DNA from: Thiorhodococcus drewsii AZ1
GTDB taxonomy: Bacteria; Pseudomonadota; Gammaproteobacteria; Chromatiales; Chromatiaceae
DNA length: 64,000 nt
Direction: 5' to 3'
NCBI RefSeq assembly: GCF_000224065.1
Contig: NZ_AFWT01000009.1
Coordinates: 62,001-126,000, forward strand
Under the pieces are notes generated by a model, which was not told the DNA's origin, ran no database searches, and saw only the letters and a list, made by a program, of their open reading frames with translations. A program made the position numbers and the translations under genes. Shown in pieces: positions 9,196-19,260 of the stretch; position 1 is the first letter of the stretch; every line of letters starts with the position of its first letter.

Positions 9196-11430
9196 TTAGA
9201 ACTCCTCCCAATCCTCATCCGAGGCAGCCGGCGCGCTAGGCTTGCGTGTCTGGGAGGAGGGTTTGGAAACCTTCGTCGGCGACTTAACCGGGCTCGGCGA
9301 CACCGCACTCTTCGCCGTCGCAGCGACCGGCTTTGCCGCCTCGCCGCCGAGCTGGAAGAGTCTCATCGAACGCACCAGCCCCTGAGTCTGTTCCTCAAGG
9401 CTCTCCGCCGCTGCAGCCGCCTCCTCCACCAAGGCCGCATTCTGCTGGGTCATTTCATCCATCTGACCGATCGCCTCGGCCACTTGGTCGATACCGGAAC
9501 TCTGCTCACGGCTCGCCTGGGAGATGTCGGTCACCAAAGACGCCACCTGGCGCGAGCTCGTCACCACCTTATCGATCGCGGTCCCGGCCTGATTCGCCAA
9601 CACCACGCCCTCCTCGACACGCTGGGCCGAGTCTGCGATCAGGTCCTTGATCTCCTTCGCCGCCGTGGCACTGCGTTGCGCGAGGCTGCGCACCTCTCCG
9701 GCGACGACCGCAAAGCCGCGACCCTGTTCGCCCGCCCGGGCCGCCTCGACCGCCGCGTTCAAGGCCAGGATATTGGTCTGGAAGGCGATGCCGTCGATGA
9801 CGCTGATGATGTCGGCAATCCGGCTCGAACTCGTCTTGATCTCGCCCATGGTCGAGACCACCCGTCGCACCACCTCGCCGCCGTGAGCGACGGTGTCGTT
9901 CGACGACTGGGCCAGATCGTTCGCCTGCTGGGCATTCTCGGCGTTCTGCTTCACCGTCGTGCTCAATTCCTCCATGGCGCTGGCGGTTTGCTCCAGGCTG
10001 CTCGCCTGCGACTCGGTCCGGCTCGACAGATCCTGATTTCCGGTGGCGATTTCCTTGGCCGCGCGGTCGAGTTCCTGTGAGGCCTCAATGATCTGGCCAA
10101 CGACCTCGCGCAGACGCTCAACCGTGGTATTTGAATCCTCTTGCAGGGTGCCGAAGGTGCCCTGGTAATCGCCCTCGATCCGCTGAGTCAGATCGCCCTT
10201 GGCCAGCGCATCGAGAATGCGCGAGACCTCGCCGAGCCCCACATCGCTGATGCTCATCAAGCGATTGAGTCCCTCGATCATTTCCTTGAACTCGTACTGG
10301 AAGCGCTCGGCATCGCCACGCGCCTTGAAGTTGCCCACCACCGCCGCCTCGACCAAACCCTTGATCTGTTCGTTGACGGCCTGCAGACTGGCCTTGACGC
10401 TATCGATCGCGCTGGTGATCTGCGCCTTGCGGCCGGGTAGACGGTCCATATCGACGGACAGGTCGCCCAACGCGTAACGGCTCACGACCTCGACCACACG
10501 CATCTTGACGTCGATGTGCGATCGCACCAACTGGTTGATCGAGCCCGCCATCTGGCCATAAACGCCTGGGAACTGCTCGACCAGAATCTGATGGTCGATC
10601 ATGCCCAATTCATGCTGCTCGGCATTCTCACGCTGGGCCTTGATGAAATCCTTGAAGGTAACCAGCATCCGCTGCATGGCAGCCAAGATGCTCTCGGTGT
10701 CTCCAGGCTTCACACGGATATCCATCAGCTCGCCTTCGGCCATCCGCCCGGCGATCTCGACGGCATAAGACGGCTCGCCACCCAACTGACGCATCAAACG
10801 CCTGGTGATCCAAACGCCCAGGAGAACGGCCCCCAGGATGGTGACCGCAGCAATGGCGATCATGACGATGACCTGCACGTCCTTGGTGCGCTCGGCCGCG
10901 CTCGCTCCCTCGCGTCCAAGCTCGATGTTGTAATCGATATAGCCATGAAGCTCGTCCTCGAGCTTTTTGCCGCTGGCGTCGAAGTCGGTGAACAGCGCCT
11001 GCGCTAGCTCCTTTTGGCCAGACCGCGAGTGCTCCAACACGGATTGTAGGGCCGCATCGAACAACTCGAACTGAGCGAGAATCTCATCGAAACGTCGACG
11101 ATCCTCTTCAGTGAGGATCGTGCGCTCATAGCGCTCCAATCCCGTCTTCGTTTCCTGCTCGGCCGCCGCGATCGACCCCTCGATCTCGCTCATTGAGGCC
11201 GCATCGTTGGCGACGAAGACATGGCGCATCGTCCGGATACGCCCGCGCTCGACACCTAAGATCAGCTCGTTCAGCGAAACCAGGGACGGCACCGTGTTCT
11301 CGTTCGCGAAATTCGCTGCCGTATAGACGCGCCCGATCTGGGAGACGGCGATCGCAGAGACCAGCAACAGCCCCGCCGCCGCAGTTCCAACTAGAAGCAT
11401 CAATCGTTGTGTCACTGTCATCGCGGTCAT
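9196..11430 (-). CDS. Methyl-accepting chemotaxis protein with several HAMP units and C-terminal DWEEF tether
   Basis: The 744-residue chemoreceptor has TM1 at about 8-29, a helical periplasmic four-helix-bundle-type sensor at about 30-188 and TM2 at about 190-210. A series of HAMP-like units follows from about 210 to 450, with repeated [18 protein letters not shown] and [10 protein letters not shown] blocks. The signalling domain's conserved tip [21 protein letters not shown] is intact. A long Pro/Ser/Lys linker ends in DWEEF, a variant of the NWETF pentapeptide that docks CheR and CheB on major receptors. Methylation-helix Gln/Glu pairs flank the tip. The start may be ATG 11430 or the in-frame ATG at 11421; neither has a strong ribosome site. 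The gene lies 131 bases downstream of the Amt fusion on the same strand. The ligand is unknown. Confidence 0.93.
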   Translation of the reverse strand: MTAMTVTQRLMLLVGTAAAGLLLVSAIAVSQIGRVYTAANFANENTVPSLVSLNELILGVERGRIRTMRHVFVANDAASMSEIEGSIAAAEQETKTGLERYERTILTEEDRRRFDEILAQFELFDAALQSVLEHSRSGQKELAQALFTDFDASGKKLEDELHGYIDYNIELGREGASAAERTKDVQVIVMIAIAAVTILGAVLLGVWITRRLMRQLGGEPSYAVEIAGRMAEGELMDIRVKPGDTESILAAMQRMLVTFKDFIKAQRENAEQHELGMIDHQILVEQFPGVYGQMAGSINQLVRSHIDVKMRVVEVVSRYALGDLSVDMDRLPGRKAQITSAIDSVKASLQAVNEQIKGLVEAAVVGNFKARGDAERFQYEFKEMIEGLNRLMSISDVGLGEVSRILDALAKGDLTQRIEGDYQGTFGTLQEDSNTTVERLREVVGQIIEASQELDRAAKEIATGNQDLSSRTESQASSLEQTASAMEELSTTVKQNAENAQQANDLAQSSNDTVAHGGEVVRRVVSTMGEIKTSSSRIADIISVIDGIAFQTNILALNAAVEAARAGEQGRGFAVVAGEVRSLAQRSATAAKEIKDLIADSAQRVEEGVVLANQAGTAIDKVVTSSRQVASLVTDISQASREQSSGIDQVAEAIGQMDEMTQQNAALVEEAAAAAESLEEQTQGLVRSMRLFQLGGEAAKPVAATAKSAVSPSPVKSPTKVSKPSSQTRKPSAPAASDEDWEEF

Positions 11431-11561
11431 CCATATTCAAGGTGTTCGTCCAATCCTGCATGACGTATTCGGGCCTGGAGCAGTAGCCCCAGGCTGAAAT
11501 CGAGAGTATCACAGCGTCGCTTCCCAGGAGCACATGACACTTGCGAATACATACTGCAGAT

Positions 11562-14500
11562 TCAAGGCCCTATAGAGCTTGACGCGAAATCGTCGATGAC
11601 ATCGAACGAAGGAACCTCTTCGCATGCCCGCGCACTGAGGAGCTCAGTCGTCTCCTGCGGCGATCGGGGCGGACTGAAGAGATAGCCCTGGTAGGCGAGA
11701 CAGCCCTCGCGCCGCAGGAAATCCAGCTGCGCCGGCTCCTCGACGCCCTCCGCGACGGTCTTGAGTCCGAGACTGCGGCCAAGCGAGATGATGGCGGCAC
11801 AGATGGCGGCATCCTCCTCCTTGAGGTGGCACTCGCTCACGAAGGAGCGGTCGAGCTTGATGACGTCGATCGGAAAACGCTTGAGATAGTTGAGTGAGGA
11901 ATAGCCGGTCCCGAAATCGTCGAGGGCAATCTCCAGCCCCAGCCCGCGCAGATTGCGCAGGGTCTCAATGCAGTGGACCGTATCGCGGGTCAGGATGGTC
12001 TCGGTAATCTCCAGCTGGAGCGACGCGGAAAGTGTACGCTGTTCCTCGAGGATGCGCGAAACGACGCCGCTGAAACCGGCCTGAAGGAACTGACGCCCCG
12101 AGATGTTGACGGCGATCCGAGGCGGATTCAATCCCTGCTCCCCCCAAGCGACATGCTGACGACAGGCGGCACGCAGCACCCATTCACCCACCGAATCGAT
12201 CAGGCCGGTCTCCTCGAGTACGGGAATGAAGACCGAGGGCAACACCAGACCCTGACCGGGCCGACGCCAGCGAATCAACGCCTCCAGCCCGATCAATTCC
12301 CCCGTATCGATCAGGATTTGGGGCTGATAGAAAAGCTCGAATTCCTCGTTTTCCAGCGCCTCGCGCAGATCGTTCTCCTGCTCAAGACGTTCGGTCAACA
12401 GATGGGCCATGTCGTCACAGAAAACCCGGAAGTTGTTCCGGCCGGCCTTCTTGGCCTGATAGAGCGCCAAGTCGGCGTTGCGAATCAGCAGCTCCGGAGT
12501 ACCGCCGCCCTCTGGATAGAAGGCGATGCCGATACTCGCCGGCGAACGGACGCTGCGCTCGCTAATTCGGTGCGGGGCCTCGAGCTCGCGCAGGATCTGC
12601 CCCGCCTTCTGCTCGACCGCCGCCTGGCTCTCCACGCCCAAGAGCGCGACGATGAACTCGTCGCCACCCCAGCGGGCCAGCAGATCGTCGGATCGGACAC
12701 AGGCACGCAGACGCCCCGCGACCTCCAACAGCAATTGATCGCCCGCCGGGTGACCGAGTGTATCGTTGACGTTTTTGAAACGGTCCAGATCGAGGAAGAG
12801 CACGGCAACCTGACGCGGCGCCTCGGCCATGAGATAGAACGACAGGCTGTTGCGAAAGAAATGACGATTCGAGAGTCCGGTGAGCGCATCGTAATGGGCG
12901 AGCTGATGCAGCCTGCGCTGGATCTCGCGCTGTCGGGTCACGTCCCGCACATGCAAGGTGTATTCGGGGTGGCGCCCACAGAGCACCTGGGTAATGCCCA
13001 CCTCGGCCGGGAAGCTCTCGCCATCGACCCGCTGCAGTATGGTCTGGGTGCGCTGATCCAGCAGGAAGCGCCCCTCGATGACGAAACCGCTGCGTAGCGC
13101 CTGGAGAAAGCCCTCGCGCCGCTCGCTCGGGATCATGAGTTCGGCCATCGTGCGTCCGATGGCGCTGCGCCGAGAGCAGCCCAGCGTCCGCGCTGCGGCC
13201 GGATTGAATTCGAGCACCCGACCTTCGTGATCGATGGTGATTATGCAGTCCAGAACCGCATCCAGAATCGCCGTCTTGCGTCCCTCGCTGGCGGTCAAGG
13301 CGTTCAACACGTCTTCGCGTTTCTGGATCTCCTCGTTGACCCGTTGCAGCACATGATTGTATTGGAGCGCAATCTGACCGACCTCGGTATGGGGCTCGAC
13401 CCTCACCGGATTGGAGAAATCGCCCTGGCGCCTCTGGCTGTCCATTTCCATGAGCAGGTCCAGGATCTCGGTCGTGGCGCCATGCTCGGCCACATTGAGC
13501 CCGGCCTGCTCCGACTCGGCGTCCACGCGCAATCGATAGAAGCGCCCGATCAGCCATAGCAATCCGAAGCTGACGGAGAAGGCGTAGGCCCCGATCACGA
13601 GGACGCCCAGCCCCTGAACCCAAAGCTGCTCCAGCCGACCGCCGGTCTGAGCGAAGGCCGAGACCGGCGCGAAGAGCGCGACCGCCAAGGTCCCCCAGAT
13701 CCCCGCGAAGAGATGCGCCGGGATGGCACCGACGGCATCGTCGATCCGCAGCCGCTCCAGCCACGCGCTGCCCAGCACCACCACGACCCCGCCGCCCCCG
13801 CCGATCAGCGCGCTCATGGGCGGCGACTGGAGATGACAGGAGGCCGTGATGGCAACCAGACCGCCGATGACCCCGTTGAGCAGGTCGAGTGCCGCCGGAT
13901 ACCCGAGACGGACATAGCCGAAGAACATCGCCGCAAGCCCACCGCAGCCTGCGGCGATGAAGGTGTTGAGCAGGATCAGGGGCACCGTCTCATCCAACTT
14001 GGATGCACTGCCACCGTTGAACCCGAACCAACCGAACCAGAGCAGAATGACACCGAGCGACGCCAGCGGCACGTTTCCGCCCTGCAGAACGAAGCCCTCA
14101 ACGTCGAAGCGGCCGCGACGCGCGCCCAGACGGAGCACCGCAGCAAGGGCGACCCAACCTCCGACGCCATGGACCACGGTGGAGCCGGCGAAGTCGATGA
14201 ACCCCATCCTTGCCAGCCAGCCCGTTGCCTCGCCCGTCGGCAGACCGCCCCAGGCCCAATGCCCCGTGACCGGGTAGATGAAGGCGACCATCATGAGGGT
14301 CGAGAAGACATAGGCGAGAAAGCGCATGCGCTCGGCAACCGCACCGCAGACGATGGTCGCCGAGGTACTGCAGAACATGCACTGAAAGAAGAAGACGCAG
14401 ATGGAATGCGCCGAAGCGCCCTCTCCGAACAGAAAGTCGTCGGTACCGATCCAGCCGGCATGGGAGGCGCCGAACATGAGGCCGTATCCGAACAACCAGA

Positions 14501-14663
14501 AAACGAGTCCGGAGAGACAGAGATCGACGATGTTCTTGATCGCGACGTTGATGCTGTTCTTGGTTCTCACCAAGCCGGTTTCCAGACAGAGAAAGCCGGC
14601 TTGCATCATGAACACCAGGAAAGAGCACAGCAGGAGCCAGGCGATGTCTAGACCATCGGACAT
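11562..14663 (-). CDS. Ammonium channel (Amt) fused to PAS, GGDEF and EAL domains
   Basis: A 1,033-residue membrane sensor/effector. I start it at ATG 14663: residues 1-380 then form a complete Amt/MEP/Rh channel, and the N-terminal extension of the longer ORF is low-complexity. The channel keeps the family's pore features: Asp157 in DFAGSTVVH, and the twin histidines as His165 and His317 (IPAHLFAGIWG). A linker (about 390-460) with HAMP-like character leads to a PAS domain (about 463-580), GGDEF (about 590-755) and EAL (about 765-1010). GGDEF is intact at 666-670, with an inhibitory RxxD site at 657-660 exactly five residues before it. EAL is intact at 794-796, with DDFGTGYSS at 915 onward. 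It may therefore make and/or degrade cyclic di-GMP under control of ammonium. It is divergent from iorA; no glnK gene is adjacent. Confidence 0.92.
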   Translation of the reverse strand: MSDGLDIAWLLLCSFLVFMMQAGFLCLETGLVRTKNSINVAIKNIVDLCLSGLVFWLFGYGLMFGASHAGWIGTDDFLFGEGASAHSICVFFFQCMFCSTSATIVCGAVAERMRFLAYVFSTLMMVAFIYPVTGHWAWGGLPTGEATGWLARMGFIDFAGSTVVHGVGGWVALAAVLRLGARRGRFDVEGFVLQGGNVPLASLGVILLWFGWFGFNGGSASKLDETVPLILLNTFIAAGCGGLAAMFFGYVRLGYPAALDLLNGVIGGLVAITASCHLQSPPMSALIGGGGGVVVVLGSAWLERLRIDDAVGAIPAHLFAGIWGTLAVALFAPVSAFAQTGGRLEQLWVQGLGVLVIGAYAFSVSFGLLWLIGRFYRLRVDAESEQAGLNVAEHGATTEILDLLMEMDSQRRQGDFSNPVRVEPHTEVGQIALQYNHVLQRVNEEIQKREDVLNALTASEGRKTAILDAVLDCIITIDHEGRVLEFNPAAARTLGCSRRSAIGRTMAELMIPSERREGFLQALRSGFVIEGRFLLDQRTQTILQRVDGESFPAEVGITQVLCGRHPEYTLHVRDVTRQREIQRRLHQLAHYDALTGLSNRHFFRNSLSFYLMAEAPRQVAVLFLDLDRFKNVNDTLGHPAGDQLLLEVAGRLRACVRSDDLLARWGGDEFIVALLGVESQAAVEQKAGQILRELEAPHRISERSVRSPASIGIAFYPEGGGTPELLIRNADLALYQAKKAGRNNFRVFCDDMAHLLTERLEQENDLREALENEEFELFYQPQILIDTGELIGLEALIRWRRPGQGLVLPSVFIPVLEETGLIDSVGEWVLRAACRQHVAWGEQGLNPPRIAVNISGRQFLQAGFSGVVSRILEEQRTLSASLQLEITETILTRDTVHCIETLRNLRGLGLEIALDDFGTGYSSLNYLKRFPIDVIKLDRSFVSECHLKEEDAAICAAIISLGRSLGLKTVAEGVEEPAQLDFLRREGCLAYQGYLFSPPRSPQETTELLSARACEEVPSFDVIDDFASSSIGP

Positions 14664-14867
14664 GGAGGGATGCACTACATCTGGGCGACGAGGCCGTATG
14701 GTACACCCCTTTCGAGCCGGGACACTCGAGCACCGCACTGCACAAGACGTTTTCGGGCGGGCTTTTGATATGACGCAGGATCGCCCGGGACGACGGCGGT
14801 TGCTGCCCCCAAGCGGTGCAGCGGATAATGCGACCGTAATATTCAGACAGCGAGAACAATCCAAGAC

Positions 14868-16484
14868 ATGACTGGAGAACGGCTTTTACTGAGCGGGGAC
14901 GACGCGGTCGCGCTGGCGGCGCTGCACGCGGGCGTAAAGCTGGGGACGGGATACCCGGGCACACCATCCACCGAGATCCTCGAAACCTTCGACCACCTCG
15001 GCGGACGGGCGCAATGGTCACCAAACGAGAAGGTGGCGTTGGAAGTCGCGATGGGCACGGCCTTCGCCGGGGCGCGAACCCTGGTCACCATGAAGCACGT
15101 TGGACTCAACGTGGCCGCCGACCCGCTCTTCACCGCAGCCTATACCGATATCGAGGGCGGACTCGTTCTGGTCTCGGCCGACGATCCCGGCATGGCCTCC
15201 AGTCAGAACGAGCAGGACAACCGCCATTACGCGCGGGCCGCCGCCCTGCCCATGCTGGAGCCGATCGACTCCCAGCAGGCCTATGATTTCACCTGGCTCG
15301 GCTTCGAACTCTCCGAGCGCTGGAAGATCCCGGTCATCTTGCGCCTGACCACACGCGTCTGCCACTCCAAGACGGTGGTCGTCCCGCGCGCACGCATCCA
15401 GGATCAGCCGGAGCCCAGTTTCGAGCGCAATATCCCGGCGCGGGTCATGATCCCGGCCTATGCCAAGCCGGCGCATCACAAACTGCGTCAGAAACTGGCC
15501 GAGATCGCGGCCTGGAACGAGCAGGAAGGTCCAACCCGTCTCGACGAGGGCAAGGCCGAGCTCGGGATCATCGCCACCGGCATCGCCGCCGTGCATGCCC
15601 GCGAGGCCGCGCCGGACGCGCGCCAGCTCACCATCGGTCTGACCTACCCGCTACCGATGGAGCGCATTCGCGCCTTCGCCGACGGGGTCGAGCGTCTGGT
15701 CGTGGTGGAGGAAGGCGACCCGATGCTGGTCGACGCATTGCGCGCGGCCGGCATCCCGGCCGAGGGTAAACCCGAGATGTACCGCTTCGGCGAGCTCAAC
15801 GTGGCGCGCGTGCGACGCATCCTTGCCGGCGATACCAGCCCCGAGCCGGTTCCGCCCAAGGGCAAGCCACCGGCGCTGTGCCAGGGCTGCTCGCACCGCA
15901 CCGTCTTCCAGGCGCTGAAGGATCTCGACTGCATCGTCGCAGGCGACATCGGCTGCTACACACTCGGCGTGCTGCCCCCCTTCTCGGCCATGGACACCTG
16001 CGTCTGCATGGGCGCCAGCATCGGCGTCGGTCTCGGCATGCGTCACGTGCTGCCCGAGGATCAGGCGCGGCGCGTGGTGAGCGTGATCGGCGATTCGACC
16101 TTCGTGCACTCGGGGCTGACCGGGATCGCCGAGATGGTCTACAACCCGCCAGCGACCGGCCATCTGGTCCTCATCCTCGACAACGGCACCACCGCCATGA
16201 CCGGCCAGCAGGAGCATCCGGGAACCGGGCGCCTGCTCGATCACTCGCCGACCGGTAAGATCAGTTTCGAGGCGCTCGCGGCCTCCATGGGCGTGCAGAA
16301 CGTGCATGTGATCGACGCGAACGATCGCGAGGACGGCATGAAGACGCTGATCGCCGATCTGCTGGCCAAGCCGGAGACCTCGCTGGTGGTCGCACGCCAA
16401 CCCTGCGTGCTGGCGGCCCCCAAGATCCGCTTCTACGAGAAGGCGGCCGCCGAGCAAGGATGCGCAGCCGAGCCGGCCAGCTGA
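14868..16484 (+). CDS. iorA: Indolepyruvate:ferredoxin oxidoreductase, alpha subunit, without C-terminal ferredoxin domain
   Basis: Alpha subunit of the thiamine-diphosphate enzyme that oxidatively decarboxylates aryl pyruvates to arylacetyl-CoA, or runs the reverse reductive carboxylation, with ferredoxin. Visible signatures are GYPGTPSTEILE near residue 25, ALCQGCSHRTVF, and the ThDP-binding region GDSTFVHSG followed by ILDNGTTAMTGQQEHPGTG. The protein has 538 residues and stops soon after PCVLAAPKIRF. Typical IorA proteins continue with two 4Fe-4S clusters (CxxCxxCxxxCP motifs), and none are present here. It is the first gene of the iorA-iorB-paaK-ACT-paaK run and is divergent from the Amt fusion. 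Confidence 0.92.
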   Translation: MTGERLLLSGDDAVALAALHAGVKLGTGYPGTPSTEILETFDHLGGRAQWSPNEKVALEVAMGTAFAGARTLVTMKHVGLNVAADPLFTAAYTDIEGGLVLVSADDPGMASSQNEQDNRHYARAAALPMLEPIDSQQAYDFTWLGFELSERWKIPVILRLTTRVCHSKTVVVPRARIQDQPEPSFERNIPARVMIPAYAKPAHHKLRQKLAEIAAWNEQEGPTRLDEGKAELGIIATGIAAVHAREAAPDARQLTIGLTYPLPMERIRAFADGVERLVVVEEGDPMLVDALRAAGIPAEGKPEMYRFGELNVARVRRILAGDTSPEPVPPKGKPPALCQGCSHRTVFQALKDLDCIVAGDIGCYTLGVLPPFSAMDTCVCMGASIGVGLGMRHVLPEDQARRVVSVIGDSTFVHSGLTGIAEMVYNPPATGHLVLILDNGTTAMTGQQEHPGTGRLLDHSPTGKISFEALAASMGVQNVHVIDANDREDGMKTLIADLLAKPETSLVVARQPCVLAAPKIRFYEKAAAEQGCAAEPAS

Positions 16485-16542
16485 GGCGCACAGGCGGCTC
16501 ACCCATCGAAATGGACGGGGGTGAACGGCACACACCTAGCTC

Positions 16543-16576
16543 GGACCGACGGACGACCAGAAGCGTCCGTCGGTCC
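16543..16576. repeat. Large intercistronic hairpin between iorA and iorB
   Basis: Perfect 13-bp arms at 16543-16555 and 16564-16576 enclose an 8-base loop. It sits in the 148-base gap between iorA and iorB, 56 bases before the iorB start. There is no T-run, so it may stabilise or process the mRNA rather than terminate it. Confidence 0.65.
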
Positions 16577-16632
16577 TCCCATCCGGTCCAAGACGGACAC
16601 CCCATCAGACAAACAATCCTCAAAGTGATCGC

Positions 16633-17127
16633 ATGACGAACGTTACCAATGTAGTCATCGCCGGACTCGGCGGTCAGGGCGTCCTCAAGGCGTCGGATAT
16701 CCTGGCCGACGCGGCCTTCCGCGCCGGACTCGACGTCAAGAAAAGCGAACTGCACGGCATGAGCCAGCGCGGCGGATCGGTCAGCAGCGACGTGCGTTTC
16801 GGTCCCCAGGTCTTGAGCCCGATGGTACCGCCCGGCGAGGCGGACGTGCTGTTGGTCCTGGAAGAAACCCAGGTCGAAATCAACCGCCCCATCCTGCGCG
16901 CGAACGGTATCCTGATCGGCCCGGACGTGCTCGCGGAGGGCGCGCTCAAGAACAAGAAGAGCCTCAATGTCGCGCTGCTGGGCGCCATGTCCATGGTGCT
17001 GGACATTCCGGAGGAAGATTGGCTCACAGCCATGTACGCCAACCTTGCAGAGAAGCTCCATAAGATCAACGAACACGCCTTCGCACTCGGACGCGCCGCC
17101 GCGCTCGAGCGCAACCAGGCCGGCTAA
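16633..17127 (+). CDS. iorB: Indolepyruvate:ferredoxin oxidoreductase, beta subunit
   Basis: A 164-residue gamma-type 2-oxoacid:acceptor oxidoreductase subunit that pairs with IorA. The N-terminal [22 protein letters not shown] and the following [20 protein letters not shown] are diagnostic of the family. It is somewhat shorter than typical IorB (about 190-200 residues), mainly at the C-terminus. It is separated from iorA by 148 bases holding a strong hairpin and is followed 16 bases later by paaK, so iorB and paaK should be translated from one message. Confidence 0.92.
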   Translation: MTNVTNVVIAGLGGQGVLKASDILADAAFRAGLDVKKSELHGMSQRGGSVSSDVRFGPQVLSPMVPPGEADVLLVLEETQVEINRPILRANGILIGPDVLAEGALKNKKSLNVALLGAMSMVLDIPEEDWLTAMYANLAEKLHKINEHAFALGRAAALERNQAG

Positions 17128-17143
17128 AATACGCGAGGACCCC

Positions 17144-18484
17144 ATGCTGAGAGAGCTCTGGAACGACGCGGAAGGTGGATTCCATCCCGCCAGCGCCCCG
17201 GATTTTCTGCCACAGACGGCGCTCCGAGAGGTCCAGCTGCGGCGCCTGCGCGCCGTCGTAGCCCGCGCCTACGAGCATGTCGAGCTGTTCCGCAGCCGGC
17301 TGGATGAACGCGGCATCACGCCCGACGCGATCCAGCGACTGGAAGATATCCAGCGCCTGCCCTTCACAGTCAAAACCGATCTGCGCGACACCTATCCGTT
17401 CGGGCTCTTCGCCAGCCCCATGAGCGACGTGGTGCGCCTGCACGCCTCCTCCGGCACCACCGGCAAACCGATCGTGGTCGCCTATACCCGCGAGGACGTC
17501 GAGGTCTGGTCCGAGGTCATGGCGCGCACCTTCGCCGCCTGCGGCATGCATCGCGGCGACATCCTGCAGAACGCCTTCGGATACGGTCTCTTCACCGGCG
17601 GGCTCGGCGCCCACTACGGCGGCGAGGCGCTGGGCGCCACCGTGATCCCCATCTCGGGCGGCAACACCGACCGCCAGATCATGCTCATCCGCGATTTCCA
17701 GGTCACCGCGCTCTGCTGTACCCCAAGCTATTTCACCTACATGGTCGAGCGCGCCCGCGAACTGGGCGTGGATCTGCGCGAACTGCCTCTGAAGATCGGC
17801 ATCTTCGGCGCCGAGCCCTGGACCGACGGGATGCGCAAGCACATTGAGGCCGAGGCCGGCATCAAGGCCTACGACATCTACGGCCTCTCGGAGATCACCG
17901 GTCCAGGCGTCGCCAGCGAATGCTGCGCCCAGGAGGGGCTGCACATCTTCGAGGATCACTTCTATCCCGAGATCATCGACCCCGAGACCGGAGAGGCGCT
18001 GCCCGACGGCGAAGAGGGCGAGCTGGTGCTCACCACCCTGAGCAAGAAGGCGATGCCGATGATCCGCTACCGCACGCGCGACATCACCTCCATCATCACC
18101 GAACCCTGCTCGTGCGGACGCACCATCCGGCGCATGCGCCGCATCGGACGCCGCTCGGACGACATGTTCATCATCCGCGGCGTCAACGTCTTCCCCTCGC
18201 AGATCGAGGCCGCCCTGCTGCGGGTCGAGGGCACCCTGCCCCATTACCAGATCATCCTCACCCGCTCCCATGGGCTGGATCAGATCGCGGTCGAGATCGA
18301 AGTCACGCCCGAGGTCTTCAGCGACAAGATCCGTGGGCTCGAAGAGGTGCGCAAACGTCTGGCCCAAGCGATCGAGCACATCATCGGCATCCGGGTCGAA
18401 CTGCGTCTGGTCGAGCCGCGCACCATCGCGCGCAGCGAGGGTAAGGCAAAACGGGTCATCGACCGCCGCAACGAAGGAAGTTAA
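17144..18484 (+). CDS. paaK: Phenylacetate-CoA ligase (first copy)
   Basis: AMP-forming aryl-acid:CoA ligase of 446 residues. The start at ATG 17144 is set by GAGGA at 17135-17139; a longer open frame begins inside iorB and is not credible. Core motifs are visible: [14 protein letters not shown] (phosphate loop), [18 protein letters not shown], and [17 protein letters not shown] near the C-terminal domain hinge; the C-terminal Lys lies in EGKAKRV. It activates phenylacetate and similar acids to CoA thioesters with ATP. In this operon it supplies or consumes the thioester handled by IorAB. It is a clear paralogue of the ligase at 19261. Confidence 0.93.
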   Translation: MLRELWNDAEGGFHPASAPDFLPQTALREVQLRRLRAVVARAYEHVELFRSRLDERGITPDAIQRLEDIQRLPFTVKTDLRDTYPFGLFASPMSDVVRLHASSGTTGKPIVVAYTREDVEVWSEVMARTFAACGMHRGDILQNAFGYGLFTGGLGAHYGGEALGATVIPISGGNTDRQIMLIRDFQVTALCCTPSYFTYMVERARELGVDLRELPLKIGIFGAEPWTDGMRKHIEAEAGIKAYDIYGLSEITGPGVASECCAQEGLHIFEDHFYPEIIDPETGEALPDGEEGELVLTTLSKKAMPMIRYRTRDITSIITEPCSCGRTIRRMRRIGRRSDDMFIIRGVNVFPSQIEAALLRVEGTLPHYQIILTRSHGLDQIAVEIEVTPEVFSDKIRGLEEVRKRLAQAIEHIIGIRVELRLVEPRTIARSEGKAKRVIDRRNEGS

Positions 18485-18500
18485 CCGCACAGCATATTGG

Positions 18501-18532
18501 GTGCGGGCAGCGAACGGACGCCGCTCCCGCAC
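18501..18532. repeat. Imperfect intercistronic hairpin after first paaK
   Basis: Arms 18501-18507 and 18526-18532 pair over 7 bp and continue, after one bulged base, with 18509-18512 against 18522-18525. It lies between the first paaK and the ACT gene and resembles in position the hairpin between iorA and iorB. No T-tract is present. Confidence 0.45.
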
Positions 18533-18582
18533 GTCACGCCCTTGCGGTTCGCAACATCCATTTCTAAAGAGAGCCCAATGCC

Positions 18583-19020
18583 ATGAAACTGCAACAACTC
18601 TCGCTCTTTCTCGAAAACCGTCCTGGGCGGCTCGAAGCCCCGTTGACGGCGATCGCCAACGAGGACATCAATATCCTGACGCTATCGCTCGCAGATACCG
18701 CACAGTTCGGCATCCTGCGCCTCATCGTCAAGGAATGGGAAACGGCCAAGCGTGTCCTGGAACAGGCCGGCTGGGTGGTGAACCTCACTGAGGTGGTGGC
18801 CGTCGACGTGCTGGATCGTCCGGGCGGTCTGGCGGCCGCACTCAAGATCCTTGAGGACGCGGGCCTCAACGTCGAGTACATGTATGCCTTCTCGCTGCGA
18901 CGCGGCGACAAGGCCATCCTCATCTTCCGTTTCGAGGACCCTGACCGGGCCATCGAGGTCCTGCTCGACAAGCAGTTGCACGTCGTCAGTGCAGAGGAAC
19001 TCATGAGCTTCGTCCCCTGA
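18583..19020 (+). CDS. Tandem ACT-domain amino acid-binding protein
   Basis: A 145-residue protein made of two ACT modules (about 1-70 and 72-142), each starting with the beta-strand and Pro-Gly-Arg/Gly turn typical of amino acid-sensing ACT folds (FLENRPGRLEAPL, and VLDRPGGLAAAL). There is no attached catalytic domain. Proteins of this type are regularly encoded next to paaK and ior genes in archaea and anaerobic bacteria. A role in sensing an aromatic amino acid and tuning the ligase or the oxidoreductase is a reasonable inference but is not demonstrated. It lies between the two paaK genes. Confidence 0.88.
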   Translation: MKLQQLSLFLENRPGRLEAPLTAIANEDINILTLSLADTAQFGILRLIVKEWETAKRVLEQAGWVVNLTEVVAVDVLDRPGGLAAALKILEDAGLNVEYMYAFSLRRGDKAILIFRFEDPDRAIEVLLDKQLHVVSAEELMSFVP

Positions 19021-19260
19021 AACACGCTCGACACCCCACCGCAAGCCGCCACGACCCCTGGTCGCCGGCCAAATTCCTTGTGGACAGCGACGGCCCCTTC
19101 GTCACTGAATCGGACATAGCGATGTCCCGGTTCGACTGGGTGTACGTCGCTCCATTCAAGGACCGAAAGCAGGCACCTCCAAGCGGTCGCGGCCGATCGA
19201 TGAAGCCGCTGCGCCAAGCCACCCCACGCGTATCTACGGCTTTCACACAACGGATTCCGG

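Noticed and set aside
14664-14864. 67-residue N-terminal extension of the Amt fusion
   Set aside because: Cys/Arg/Ser-rich sequence reaching into the divergent iorA promoter; homologous Amt domains begin near the ATG at 14663.
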